Shown here: one piece after another, positions 37,787-50,147 of the stretch
Layout: each line of letters opens with the position of its first letter
How positions within the stretch are numbered: position 1 is the stretch's first letter
NCBI GenBank assembly: GCA_001692895.1
Contig: KV748190.1
Location: 707,645-771,644 of the forward strand
Reading direction: 5' to 3'
Length of the DNA stretch: 64,000 nt
DNA from: Cenococcum geophilum 1.58
Lineage: Eukaryota > Ascomycota > Dothideomycetes > Gloniales > Gloniaceae
Notes under the pieces: model-generated
Databases searched by the model: none
What the model saw: the letters and a program-made list of their open reading frames with translations, nothing else
What the model was told of the DNA's origin: nothing
Translations under genes and position numbers: made by a program

Positions 37787-38054
37787 TGTTCGTACTAACT
37801 TAATAGCACGAGTGAGTTAGATCCAGGGGCACGAAATACGTATAATATCGTATGCTCTTTTGGATAATGGTGACTTGTTAATTATATAAAGCAGACTACG
37901 TGGTCTATATACTAATGCGCCTCCCCCTAATTAGTTATTGCTTTATAAGTGCACTAAACGCGTAAGCAAGTGGTTAGTGTATTAAACGCGTAAACGCGTA
38001 CCTGGTATACCGAACGCGTAAGCACGCGGTTGGTATAGGTGCTATAATTATACA
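37787..38054 (-). repeat. Copia-3 LTR (3' in element sense)
   Basis: 268 bp from TGTTCGTACTAAC to ATTATACA, preceded by TAAAT. It has internal near-repeats of AAACGCGTAA, e.g. near 37978-38015. Confidence 0.9.
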
Positions 38055-38250
38055 CTAGCGGTACTTAAAAAATGAAACCACCTATATATAGCCTCCGTAA
38101 TTGCTTTAATAGAACTATAAAATATAGAAGAAATATATAAGAAATAGAACTATAAGATGCGAAGGAAGTATATAGGAAATCTCCCCCTAAGGTGCTATCT
38201 AGACTGCCTTCTAGACGGTGCTCTAAACTGGTTATAAGTTAGATCTTAAG

Positions 38251-38323
38251 GGCCGCTAAGGCGCTAGTGCTAAGCGAGCTAATGGCGATTTTCTATCCCG
38301 GGGATAGAAAATTGTAATTAGTT
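38251..38323 (-). other. Palindromic 3'-UTR module in Copia-3
   Basis: Hairpin at 38277-38323 around TTCTATCCCGGGGATAGAAA, with GGCCGCTAAGGCGCTAG at 38251-38267. In element sense the order matches the other copies, and it lies about 220 bp before the 3' LTR. Confidence 0.85.
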
Positions 38324-38488
38324 AATTCAACTACCCTATAAAATTTGGTAGGTTACGTAAGTCCACCAAGTTCCACCGTAGCTTTCTACTGTTTTCTACC
38401 TATACCGTATAACAAGCCGTACGGCCTTCCAACGGGCCGTAGACGTACCGTAGGTGCTCTATTAGTCCCGTTTTACCCATTCTATAAC

Positions 38489-38689
38489 TGTTGGAATGTA
38501 TATATTGGAATGTATGGACAGGTTGCGTAGTTGTGTGTCCCTAATTAGTCATCCTTATGGTGACTCATCAACCCCCCCCTATTTAGGCACTGCGATCCTT
38601 ACAATCCTCTGCGAAGAAAAGACACGAATAAATCAAAGAACCTGTTACCTTATATTGCAATTGCAGTACCCCCCCGGGTGATACCGACA
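38489..38689 (+). repeat. 5' LTR of the gag-only element
   Basis: 201 bp, TGTTGGAATGTATATATTGG to GATACCGACA, preceded by ATAAC. It contains a repeated GGAATGTAT and a C-run (AACCCCCCCCT). Confidence 0.92.
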
Positions 38690-38729
38690 CTGATCAGTTG
38701 ATATTACAGATCAGCTAGGTGTTATTACG

Positions 38730-39122
38730 AAGAGAGACAACACGCGATCGCTCCTACNAAGGCCCGTCGATCTCGTCGCGTTTGCTAAGGAGAACCCTTC
38801 CTACNAAGGCCCTGGGAACTTAAAGAACCGACTCCTACCAAGGCTTCGTTNGGTTCGCGTCCATTACGCAAAACAACTACTCGAGAGACAACACGCGATC
38901 GCTCCTACTAAGGCCCGTCGATCTCGTCGCGTTTACTAAGGAGAACCCTTCCTACCAAGGCCCTGGGAACTCAAAGAACCGACTCCTACCAAGGCTTCAT
39001 TCGGTTCGCGTCCATTACGCAAATTAACCACTTAATAAGGAGAACCCTTCCTACCAAGGCCCTGGGAACTTAAAGAACTAGCTCCTACTAAGGCTTCGTC
39101 CGGTTCGCGTCCACCACGCAAA
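38730..39122. repeat. Tandem repeat of about 151 bp, 2.6 copies
   Basis: Units start at about 38731 and 38882 with GAGAGACAACACGCGATCGC; a partial third unit (about 39033-39122) starts at the AAGGAGAACCCTTCCTAC sub-block. Within each unit CCTACNAAGGC recurs three times. Several ambiguous bases fall here. It occupies the leader of the gag-only element. Confidence 0.85.
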
Positions 39123-41081
39123 TTAATACCCAGTACGACCTCTTTACTGAGCGCTAGTACACCATAGTAACCTAGCAGCGTCAGCAGCACCCACCTACCT
39201 ATAATCCCGACACCGTCTGCTACCTTGCAGATCTGCCATGTCGAAAATCACGTCAACAGCACGCCCTAAACGCTAGCGTATCCCCTTCCTTCCTACGGCC
39301 TTTACAAGCTACGAACACCACAATCTATACTAGTTAATTATGTCCGATACAGGAATTTAATGTCCGGACTGGGGTAACGGGATTACCCTAACCAATAAGA
39401 CTACCGTAAAAGATATTACTAACTACATTAACTTTAAAATTAATGAGTATACTAAGCGTAACTTTAAGGACAAAAGCTTATAGGAATTATACTAAGAGGA
39501 CTTTAACAATTTTAAGGTATAGACATTTAAGGACGCTTACAGGTCCGTAATTAAGGAACTTAAACAACTACTCTGATGTAATAGAGTATAGGTCTTTGAC
39601 AAAAAGAGCAAGTTAGTACTATAAGCACTGTACGATGTCACCCACGAGGACGACCCTACGGAATGGTTAGATAAAGAAATTAAGCTATATATTAATAATG
39701 AAGGACCCTTTAATTCGTACGTTATTAACCGCCGTCTTAAATTACGTTTATTAACCCCCTTAACGTCACCTACCCTAACCCCAGCTGTCTTAAATAACCT
39801 CCCTATGGCCGAGCCCCCCTTACCTACGAACGTCACGGCTCCCCTAACGAACGTCACGGCTCCCCCTATAAACGCCACGGCTCTCTCTATAAATGTTACA
39901 GCTTCCCCTACGAACGCCGCAGCTCCTTCTATAAAAGTTATAGCCACTATTAACTACAGCAGAGACTTAGTAACCCTGGTAAAGATGTATATAGAGGAAA
40001 GCAAATACAGTAGAGAGGATGATAACTTCGACCGTAAGCTTACAATTTTTAACGACCTTTGTGACAGAGTTGGTATACCGCAAGAGGTAAAGATTAAAGG
40101 CTTTCCGATAATGCTACGTGGTATTACTTTTGACTTCTACTATAAGAATAAGGCAACCTATACCACCTTTAATAGCATCTGTAACGCTATACGCAACTAC
40201 TTTAAAGGACTAGAATACAAGCGTGGAGTTCTGATAAAGTGGAACGCTATAACTTTTAAGACAGTAATGATAAAGAGCGAGGGCAAGTCTACAGAGGACT
40301 GCCTACAGCTACTGCTTAACGACCTCCGTCATTTACAGTATGGTCTTAACGCTAACCTCCGTAATAACGATTTCCTATATAATAAGCTCATCGTCGCTTG
40401 TTAAGACGTCGCTACTTGCTAGGCAGCTTGCTTAAACCCGCCTACCACACTTACTGGCCTTATAAACAGCCTACAATCATCAATCGTTACTTATGAGAAG
40501 ATTAATGGTACTATAGGACAACCTACTAATGTGTTCTTATAGCCTACAGAACAGCCTACGGATGTGTTCTTTACTAACCGTCGCTACTACCGACCAATAT
40601 CCCAACCAAGTTTATTAAATAATTGTTACGGCAATAATACTAGGACGTGCTTCATGTGTAAGAAAGGAGACTATTAGTTAACTAAGTATACTAAGGAAGA
40701 ACGTGATAAAGCAAGAGAAGGATTTAAGAGATATGTCTACCAGTACCTCACGGACAATGATATCAACGACGACTTTAATAAGGATATAGTTCCAACTATT
40801 ACTAGCGGCAATTTCTTCTACGACGACTATGGTGTTAAACACTTTATGACTTTAAATGGACCAATACTAATTGAAACCGCTAAGAATATGGTTATGTCTA
40901 TAAACAATAATGCCTTTGCCCATAGCCTTACTAGTAGTATAGAACCTGGTGGTACGGAACCTAGTAGTACGAAATCTAAGAACCTTACTCTTAATATCGA
41001 CTTCCTCAACTATTATTTCAACGACGACGGATAGGACTATAGATACTTAGATACTCCTACAACACCTTCCGCAATATTCAC

Positions 41082-41185
41082 GATATCCGCAATATCCGTA
41101 ATATCCGTAGCGATATCCGCAATATCCGTAACAATATCCGCAATATCCGTAATAATATCCGCAACGCCTACAACACCCAAGATAT
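41082..41185. repeat. Short tandem repeat ATATCCGCA / ATATCCGTA
   Basis: About ten imperfect copies of a 9- to 12-bp unit just downstream of the gag region of the non-autonomous LTR element. Confidence 0.85.
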
Positions 41186-41273
41186 CCGCGATTCCTGCCC
41201 TAAGTACCTGTTGACCTATATACTTCTCCTTTATACTTTCTTACCTTCTTTCCCTTTTTGTAAATGTCGCTAG

Positions 41274-41473
41274 TGTTGGAATGTATATATTGGAATGTAT
41301 GGACAGGTTGCGTAGTTGTGTGTCCCTAATTAGTCATCCTTATGGTGACTCATTAACCCCCCCCTATTTAGGCACTGCGATCCTTACAATCCTCTGCGAA
41401 GGAAAGATACGAATGAATTAAGAACCTGTTACCTTATATTGCAATTGCAGTACCCCCCCGGGTGATACCAACA
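41274..41473 (+). repeat. 3' LTR of the gag-only element
   Basis: 200 bp, almost identical to the 5' LTR, followed by ATAAC. Confidence 0.92.
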
Positions 41474-44400
41474 ATAACTTTTAGGTTAAGCCTATTTGTG
41501 TTAATTAGGGTCTTAAGGGCTTAACACAGCTTTACCTTAGTCATGGCGTCTGCTAGGTTGTTTCCGCCGCTGATCTATTTAACCTCTGTAATCTCGCGTT
41601 GTTTATAGGCCTAACGTAAGCATATTAGGTCGACTATAAGCCTCTTCTCTTATATTATACCTAGTTTGACTAGGCAGTTATAGAGGGACTTTAAATTAGT
41701 GTATAAAACTAGGGGTAACTGCTCCAGTTATAGAATCTTCTAGACCGTTAATTTAATTGCGGCTGCTATATTAAAGCTATAGGCTAGTGTATATAGTTTA
41801 GAAGCTAGTACACTTTAGGTTACTCGTTTGCACTTAATTAAAGACTAGTGCAGTATATTTGCGTCCTAATTGCGGTTTGTAAGTACAATTATAAAGCCAA
41901 TTTGTAATAATAGGTCTTTGTTATTGGTAAAGGAGGCGTCTATAAATACTAGTAGGCTAAGGGAGTTTAGGTCTAGTGGTATAAAGGTAAGTCCCCTTAT
42001 TATATTGTTAATTTGCTACTAAATGCGCTTATTAAGCTACTTGACATTTTCTTCTTATAGGTCTGTTGCCTGGGCCGTAAAGGATAAGTTGTAGGCAGAT
42101 TTGGGTTAGCAGACTATAGCAATATAGGCGCCTCTTGCACGCTATATAGCGTATTAGTCCTTTATATTTACGGTCTTATAGGTCTCTTCGCAAGAACTAG
42201 TAAGGTCTGTAGGCTTTGCTATAACAGGCTTTAGGTTTTAAGCTTGGCGTTTTAAGTTAGCTAGATTAAATTGCCCTTTTGTATAATTAAGCCTCCGTTA
42301 AACTTAATTGGAGTTTACTTAGTTAACTGCTCTTACGGCTTTACTAGGAACTTAGCTTTTTGGAGTTTAGTCTCTTTAGCGTCCGTAAAAGTCTAGTCCG
42401 CTAAAAAGAGAGTATTATCTATTTGGAGTCTAATAATACTAAGGCCGTTTAATGGGGTGTATAGGAGGTAGGGGTTGTAGGTTAACTGTTCCATTTTGAG
42501 TTTACTAACGTGGTATTAGTAGTATATCTTAAACCAATGGTTTCTGGCTTCTGGTACTCCGTAAAGAGGTTTTATAACCTATAAAATTATTCCTAGTTAT
42601 AGATTAAGCTCGAGCGGTGGTCGTATAAAGATATCCCTACTTAGGTAGGTATTAGACTGCACGTAGGCTTGTAAGATGTCCCATAAGTAAAGGGCTATAG
42701 GTCTAGTTTGCTATAGTCTAGGCGTAAGTGCAAGTATAATCCGTTGGCTAACCCATTAAATTATAGGCGATTATATAAGGACTAAGTCTTTTCTCTAGTC
42801 GTTATAGGCTTATATAATAAGCCTTAACTTTTTAAAAGCTTTATTAGTACTAGGGTGCTTAATTTTGTTAATAAAGCGTAAGTTAAATATACGGGCGCCT
42901 TACGGAATATCTCTTTCTATTATAATCGCAAAGACACCCTTTTTAAGTAGTCTGTTAATTTCTTTATATTGTAAGTCCGTAAACGGGGTTTCCTATACTA
43001 GAACTAATATATCCACAGGCGGAGATTGCCTTGCGGATATTCCTGCGGAGGTTAGGTAATTCTCTGTTATAGGGTTTTTAGTTATAGGGTGCTTTTAGGG
43101 GCGTTCTTAACCACGTTTTACGGTAGGTTTATAGGGGACTTTTGTAGTAGGTATAGGTGCTTCTAGTTTATTTAAAGGTAGGGGTACTTCTAGTCTATCT
43201 AGTTTGGCGGGTGCTTCCGGTTTATCTGGTTTAATAGGTGTTTCCAGTTCGTCTGGCTTAATATTATGGTTGTCTTTGGGCCGAAAGTAGGGTTTTACGG
43301 ACGTGCTTCTAAAGCTAGTTGGCCCACTAGGGAGTTATACGCAGCACGTCTCGTTTTCTATAGCTAGTAGGCGATAAGGTCCATTCTAATTGCCGCTTTT
43401 ACGCTATATAAGGACTTTAGAGTTAAGCGGGAGGTCGTGTACTGGGGTTGTATTAGGTCCGTTGCGGTAGTGTAGGGCGTTATTAACAGTTTGTTTGGCC
43501 CGTAGCTTAACTATCTCGGCTATTGCCTTCTATATTGCGGCTGCTTGTTCTATAATAGATGGGGTAGGAGGATCTAGTTTGCTTATCCTTGGGTAGGCTC
43601 CATAGACTAAGAGGGTAGGTACTAGTCCGTTAGGGCTAGCGGTGTTATTAACGGCTTTTACGGCCATCTGTAGAGCTAGTTCCTTTTAGATGTCCTTACA
43701 TTTATCCGTAATAATCTGGTAAGCTCTCTATAAGGCTAGGTAAGCTCACTTAATAAGCCTAATAGACTAATGCGCCTTAACTAGAACGGCTTTTGTTGAT
43801 ATAGCTATGGCCGTAGCATACTACTGGAATTCCTTGCTAATAAAGTTCCTATTAGCGTCGTGGGTAATATACTGTAGGGGTCTAACGTATATATCGATCT
43901 AGTAGGTCCGTAAAATATCCTAGGTGTGCTTTATAGATATATTTTATAACTAACAGGCGGCTTGATAATGGGTTGCCTTATTAATTATATATAGTACTAG
44001 GCTGCCGTTAATGTATATAATGTCTACATACACTAAGTAGTTAAAGTTAAGATCCTTATAAAGGGTAAACTTAAATTGGCTTGGAGAACGTCCGTATTTC
44101 TAGCAGTAGGAGTAGTATTTAGTTAGGTGGTTAATTGCCTTCCTATTAACGTTGTTATGTCTAGAGCGTTTAAGGACTCTATATAGCTTTTTAGCTAATA
44201 GGTAGCTGAAACGGCGGTATAGGCGGTGGATTTCCGTACTGGTGAGGTAGCACGGGTTATAGTTAAAAGATTTCTAAATGTACGTCCGTAAGGTCTCTCC
44301 CTATATAAGGAACGGGTGTCTAAATTGTTATATAATTGGTAGGGTAATATGCTTACTTCCTAGGGTAGTTGTAGGGCTAATTAGGGTGTCCGTAACGTTA

Positions 44401-46937
44401 TTATAGTATACCTATAACCTGTTTATATCTATAAGGCAGAGTAGGAAAGGGGTGTCCGCTTTTACTACATGGAAGTTAATTAGGCTAATTGGAGTCTTAA
44501 CTGCTACTAATCCGATTAATATAGTTAAGCTAATGCCGAATTAGATGGTTACGGCCCCAGTTTGCGTAATATTAATATCCGTATTGTTATTTATGGTGGT
44601 CCTATATACGAGGTATTGTTTATAGCCTATAGTAGACTTCTTAGAGGTACCTATGTTAATTATAACACTGTAGAATTTCTTAGGGGTATAGTGTTTTGTG
44701 GTAATATATGCAAATGAGTCCTGCTTATAATCTGTAACGTTTATAACAGAGGTACTTATAGAATGGTTTTTGGGCGTAACTGAGTGTATAAAGGAACGGT
44801 TGGCTAATATAGTTGTGATATTAAAGGCTTGGCTATCCGTAAAAGGTTTAAAAGTGGTTAGGAATATCTCTAAGGTCTCTTATTTTTAAGCGTTTAAGTT
44901 AAAGTTAATTATAAGGGCTTCTATTAACTTATTAAGGGGCTCTTCTACTTCCTCTCCTTTATATTCCAAAATGAACAGGCTAATATGGCTATTAAGTCTC
45001 TTCCTAGACTTATTATGTTCTTCCTAGGTATGCCTTATAAACTAATATCCTTCCTTACCGCATACGAAGCACTTCTGGCTAGTCTGTTTACGGGGGTATG
45101 TTTTTATACGGGAGTTATTATAGGGGTTGCGGGTAGGGCCTAGTCGGTGCGGGTACTGCTAGCGGTAGCGGCGGTCCGTAAAGTAGACGTCTAAGTCTGT
45201 TTACGGATATTAAATATCTGTAATAAAGGCTTAAGTGCTGCCTGGTGGGTTTAAGACTTTATACATTATAATAGAGGAGCGTAGATTATTAATAAGGCTA
45301 GCTAAGGTGTCTGTAGGCTTATAATAGGCGTACTTATAGGGCTCTATTTCTTAGTAGGCTGTAATAAGTTTGTTATACAGGAAGTCGTTTGTTTAAAGTT
45401 TAGCGTTAAGGCCGTGCTATAGGTGCTAGAGGTCTTTAATGAGAATTTGCAGGCACTCTATAGTCGATTTTTTAGTGTTCTTGTTAATTACGGTCCGTAG
45501 CTTAGTCGCATTCCATTAGGTAAGGATATTATACTTATATTTTAGTCCTTTAAAGTAGTTACGGGTAGCTTTATATAGCTTATTAAAGGGAACACTAAGG
45601 GGGTTGCTCTTAAGGTTAGTGTAGTAGTGGTTAAGTACTAGGCCGCGCAGTATAGTAGAGTAGGCTTAGCTAAACTCTTATTTAGGAATATTAGCCTTTT
45701 GGCAAAGGTCCGTAAAGATAGTTAGTTTAAAGTTAAAATTGTCGTTTTTACCGCTATACTTAAATTTGTTGGTATAGAGCTTAGCTAGGTTAGCTAGTTC
45801 CTTACCGTAGGTCTTTACTTAGGTACGTTATAGATCTATAACTTACGGATCTATAGCTTGCGGATATATGGCTTGCGGATATATGGTTTATAAATATATG
45901 GCTTGCGGATCTATAACTTAGGCAGGTTATAGATCTGTGGCTTTATTAATAGAAGGGTTTTGGTCCGTATTTTAGTTTACGGGGGTATTATAGTCCGTAA
46001 CTTAGGTACTAGGTGTGCTTTAGCCCGTAAAATTAATTCTAAAATCGCTTAGGTTTATAGGACGAATTTGGTTAAGTAGGTTAGGTATAAGGCTAATAAT
46101 GCTATTAAGTTTAGGAGAAGCAGAGAGGTTATTAGTGGCTTTAACCTAGTCTAGGATTTTCTCTTTAGTCTATTCCGTTTAGTCCTCCTCCTATATTATA
46201 TTGTATAAGGACTGTGTAATAGTAACTTATTTATTCTTTTTAACTTATATACCTTGGTAATATAAAAGGGTTCGTAGGTTACGGATAGTAGTAGGGTTAT
46301 AAGTCTTAAGAATAGCTTCCGTAAAGTCCGTAAAGTCTTCCTTATATTACTTCTATAGGTTGTCGTTTAAAAGCTTATAGTATCCGTATTTAAGGATTTT
46401 GAAATTAATATAGTCGTTAACGTCGTCTATAGACGTAAGGTCGACTCCTTAGCTCTACTTCTTTTAACCTTTGCTGATTTACTTACTTATATCTGCTATA
46501 TTATATAGTGTTGTATATCTATATAAGCTATGGCGGGTTATAGTAGCTTATAGCAGGTGGAGGAGGTCTTATAACGGTCCGTAAAATCGATTAGCGGGTC
46601 TATAACAGTTTAAGGGGTCTTATAGTAGTCCGTAAAGGCGATTAACGGGTCCGTAACGGTTTATAGAAGGGTAAGGGGTTTCCGTAAGGTCCGAAGAGGT
46701 TTGGGGTTTAAGGGGGTTAAGAATAGGGGGTTCTGTAAAGGTTTATATTCGCGTTTATAACTTTTAGTAAACCGTACTAAGACTTAAATAAGTATACAGA
46801 GTTGGTAATAGTCCGTAATCCCTGACTTTTGACCTTTTAGTAGGTCATACTAGGAGTTTAAATAGGTGGTTGCTGTCGTATATATCGCTCGGGGGAGGTA
46901 TTAAGTGATTGCTAATCTGTGCGCGCTTACTGATTAG

Positions 46938-47205
46938 TGTTCGTACTAATTTAATAGTATAAGTGAGTTATATCCCGGGGCACGAAATACGTATAGTATC
47001 GTATGCTCTTTAGGATAGTGGTAACTATCAATTGTATAAAGCAAACTACGTAGTCTATATACTGATACGCCTCCCCCCTAATTAGTCAGTGCTTTAGAAG
47101 TGCACTAGACGCGTAAGCGAGTGGTTAGTGCATTAAACGCGTAAACGCGTACCTGGTATACCGAATGCGTGAGTACGCGGTCGGTACAGGTGCTGTAATT
47201 ATATA
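46938..47205 (-). repeat. Copia-3 LTR (5' in element sense)
   Basis: 268 bp, aligned end to end with 37787-38054, followed by TAAAT (47206-47210). Confidence 0.9.
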
Positions 47206-47544
47206 TAAATATATTCTAAATATATTCTAAATATGTTCTAAATACGTTCTAAATATATTATAACCAGTTACTTATAATAATTAATTTTAATTAGGAGGTA
47301 AGTTGTGTGGTAAAATAAGTAATTTAGGCTTGGTTAACTATATAACTTAGTATTTTAAGCTAGGGCTGCCCCGTATAGGGATTATACATTAGGTGCATAT
47401 AGGTTAGCTAGACTACGCTAAAAAGTCGGCCTAATAAGCGAAACCTCCGCCTACTACACTAAATCTAACCTTCCCTCTCTTACTTTAACCTTATCTTCTA
47501 CCTTACCTTCTATTATAAATCTATTAAATCTATTTAAAATCTAT

Positions 47545-48680
47545 TTAAAACACAATGTCTAGCACTTTAAAGAGCTATATAAGCTATCTGTAACCCATTC
47601 TAAATATATTTTAACGGTTTAGGCTACCTATAAAGCCTACCTAGAAATAGAGAGGCTCCCTAAGGGAGTTAATACTTTTATTATAGTAAGTAGTTCTAAA
47701 TATATTTAGAACATATTCCTAATATAATACTAGCGCGATAATAAGGTAGATTTAACTATGGGGGAGGTTTTCTATTAGTATAATATCTCGCCTAATCTAG
47801 AGAATCCGGTACTATATAGGGTAAGTAGATAAGTATATTAGGTTTGTAATATATTACTAATATATTTATAACGCATTTAGAAAAAGGTTAGAGACTGTAG
47901 CGCCCTTAGAAACTATATAAAGAAACATAGTATTAAAACTAAGAATGTTAAAAAGGGAGGAGCTCCTTCTATTAAGAAGTAAGAAGAAATAATAGGTATA
48001 TATTCTAAACGTGTTCTTAATATATTTATAACTAGTTACTAACCTATTATAGCATTCTATTCTACGATTATAGCTATATATAATTAAAACATATTAGGAA
48101 CCGCTTTTAAATATAATCCCACTAGTCTAGGCCGCTCTACTTCTACCTAACCCCCCTATACCCCTACCCTGGCTCCCCCTAGCCACCCTTCTAAGACTAC
48201 TGCCCTATAATTAACAGCTCCCGTTTAAAAGAAAGTTATACCTATTAGATTTAAAAGTAGGCCTTAAAAAGGCGAAGTAAGATATTCCTAATATATTTAT
48301 AATATATTCTAATTTATTTCCTAGTACAACTTTCCTAGAATAGTTACTCTGCTTAAAGATTTAGGTGCTAAGGTTCTATATACTAAGTGTTTAGATACAA
48401 CTTCTAATTATAAGTTAATTTAGAACCCGTTTTAAACCAGTTAAGAATATATTCTAAATTTATTACAGCTTACTTATTTAAGGGTTATCTTAATTAAAGC
48501 TGCTTCCTTAATAATAGGTTAGATAATACTAAAACTCCTACTCTAGCTCCTACTAAGACTTCTAAAAAGGGTTTAAAGAAGTCAGGTTTAAAAGGTTTAA
48601 AGGCTATAAAGAAAAAGGCTGCTAAACCTACTAGAATTAGGGAGGAGGATATTACAGCAGCTATATTTCTATAGATAACC
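47545..48680 (+). pseudogene. Intron-rich accessory gene of the Mutator-like element, RIP-broken
   Basis: Starts near an ATG at 47545 (MSSTLKSYISYL). Likely introns: 47589-47621, 47686-47733, 47821-47880, 47996-48052, 48277-48324 and 48414-48468, all with GT-AG ends and CTAAC/CTAAT-like branch sites. Exon peptides are gene-like: YKAYLEIERLPKGVNTFII, KVRDCSALRNYIKKH, FPRIVTLLKDLGAKVLYTK, then a lysine-rich tail (SKKGLKKSGLKGLKAIKKK near 48555). Phases agree across most junctions; those at 47589-47621 and 48414-48468 do not and need checking. Remaining stops are TAA or TAG where CAA or CAG is expected. I do not recognise the family. The basic tail suggests nucleic-acid binding, which is inference only. 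Confidence 0.6.
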
Positions 48681-49299
48681 TAAAATCTAGTTTATAATAT
48701 ATTTATAATACGTTATAAATAGAATTTTATAGATGGAATTTAGACTTAAATTTTAATAGGGTTCTATACCACTTTAGAACGTGTTTATAATACATTAAGT
48801 AGCGAAAATAAAAGTCATTAGTTAAATTATAATATCTATTAAATTTTACTAACTTTAGCTCTTTTTAATAACTCCCTTTATATATTTTATAATTATAATA
48901 AATTAATTATAAATTAATTATTACTTAAATTCTAATAAAATAAAAATCTTTATTTTTAAAAATAGTATAATTATATAGTTAAAAAACCCCTTCTAAATTA
49001 TATTGTATTATATAATTTTAAATAAATATTACTAATTTTTTAAAGTATATAAATTTTAAGCTAATATAATAATTATAAATTTTTTTTGAAAATAGTTATT
49101 TAAATAATATATAAAATTTATTATAAAATTAGTTAATATAAAACTTATTATTTTATTTAATATATTTTAAATTAAGTATTAACTAATAACTTTCTATAGG
49201 TAACTCTATTTATATATATAAATAAGGCTTAAATATATAAATAGTAAATAGTAAAAAGTAAAATAATAGATTTTTATTAAATAGAATAAAGAGGTATTA
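48681..49299. other. Low-complexity AT-rich interval
   Basis: More than 80 percent A+T by eye, with long A and T runs; no gene, motif or repeat unit recognised other than isolated TTTATAATACRTTA-like motifs at 48690-48800. Confidence 0.5.
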
Positions 49300-49590
49300 A
49301 CATTTCTTATAGTCTTTTTTTTATTTTTTTACTATTTAATAGTTATTAGTATCTTAGTATTTTATTAAATAACTATAAATTCCTAATTAAAAGATTTATA
49401 AATTATTAATATATAATTACTAATATATATTAAGTTGCTTAAAATAGATATATATTAAGTTGCTTAAAATAGATATATATTAAGTTGCTTAAAATAGATA
49501 TATATATATATATATATATATAGAACTATAGCGCTATAGTCTAGAGGCTATGTATATAGTATTATATATAGTATTAGACATTATATAATT
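49300..49590. repeat. Dispersed palindrome-rich repeat, copy 2
   Basis: Matches 26741-26995, strongly RIP-mutated, containing GAACTATAGCGCTATAG. It includes a 25-bp tandem repeat (49423-49500, unit with TTGCTTAAAATAGATATAT, three copies) and a TA run. It lies between the two genes of the Mutator-like element. Confidence 0.55.
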
Positions 49591-49864
49591 AAACAAGTAT
49601 AAGAAAAGGCCTAAATATAAGTATATTTTAATAGGAATATAATAGAAATATATTTAGAACGTATTTTATATTTAGTATACTTATTTTTATATACGAGCCT
49701 TTATTACCTCTAGTTAAATTCTTTTTTCCATATTCTCTAGCTCCTTTACCTCTAATTTAATCTCCATTTTATAAAGTTTAAGCCTTTAGCGTCTTTCCTA
49801 AATATCCTAGTTATTACTTAAGGCCTAACGCTTTAGTAACTATAAGAGACTAGTGCTAATACGC

Positions 49865-49913
49865 CTAGAACGTATTAGTAACCGGTTACGTATATATTAG
49901 AATATAAATATAC
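49865..49913 (-). other. Example of the recurrent short intron (49 nt)
   Basis: Minus strand starts GTATAT, has the branch site TACTAATAC and ends CTAG; contains GTAACCGGTTACTAATACGT. Copies of the same length lie at 56498-56546 and 57739-57787, and the Copia-2-split intron is also 49 nt when the insertion is ignored. Shared motifs: AACCGGTT, AACGCGTT, TTCCTAACACGTTTAG. Confidence 0.7.
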
Positions 49914-50147
49914 CTTATAATTCCTTAGATGCTATAGAGGATAACCTAAAACACAATATAGATCTAGATCTTGGCCCCCTTAAACATTAAGCAGAACTAG
50001 ATTATAACCTTACTATACCTAATAATAATGCACAAAATAAAATATTATCCCCGCTATTATTAGTAGCGGCCTACTCTAATTCCTCTTAAAGTTATTAATG
50101 TTTTTATTCTAAACGTGTTAGGAACCAGTTTAGAAGAGGTTTATAAT

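Larger units (their letters stand above)
38489..41473 (+). mobile_element. Non-autonomous gag-only LTR retrotransposon nested in Copia-3, fossil
   Basis: 2,985 bp with LTRs 38489-38689 (201 bp) and 41274-41473 (200 bp) and 5-bp duplication ATAAC. Between them are a tandem-repeat leader (38730-39122) and one gag region on the plus strand (about 39340-41035). The gag region includes an open frame of 199 codons at 39805-40404. It has a Copia-type gag look (DNFDRKLTIFNDLCDRVG) and a CCHC-knuckle-like CFMCKKGDY near 40650. No protease, integrase or reverse transcriptase is seen, so it would have relied on a helper. The LTRs differ at fewer than ten sites, and it is the least RIP-mutated long element in the window, so probably the youngest. 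Confidence 0.85.
37787..47205 (-). mobile_element. Copia-3: Ty1/Copia LTR retrotransposon, fossil
   Basis: 9,419 bp including a 2,985-bp guest, whole in length, with 268-bp LTRs (37787-38054 and 46938-47205) and 5-bp duplication TAAAT. Read on the minus strand: gag about 46500-44900, integrase about 44250-43300, reverse transcriptase about 43050-42250, RNase H about 42200-41500 ending in a typical Copia tail (NLADAMTK near 41560). It carries fewer RIP changes than Gypsy-1 but is broken many times. A gag-only LTR element sits in its 3' untranslated region. It is a different LTR family from Copia-1 and Copia-2. Confidence 0.9.

Noticed and set aside
38731-39122. CRISPR-like array
   Set aside because: Repeat units abut with sub-repeats and no unique spacers; it is the tandem leader of a fungal LTR element.
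39537-39947. 136-codon minus-strand frame with Ala/Val repeats
   Set aside because: Antisense to a repetitive Thr-Ala stretch in the gag region of the non-autonomous LTR element.
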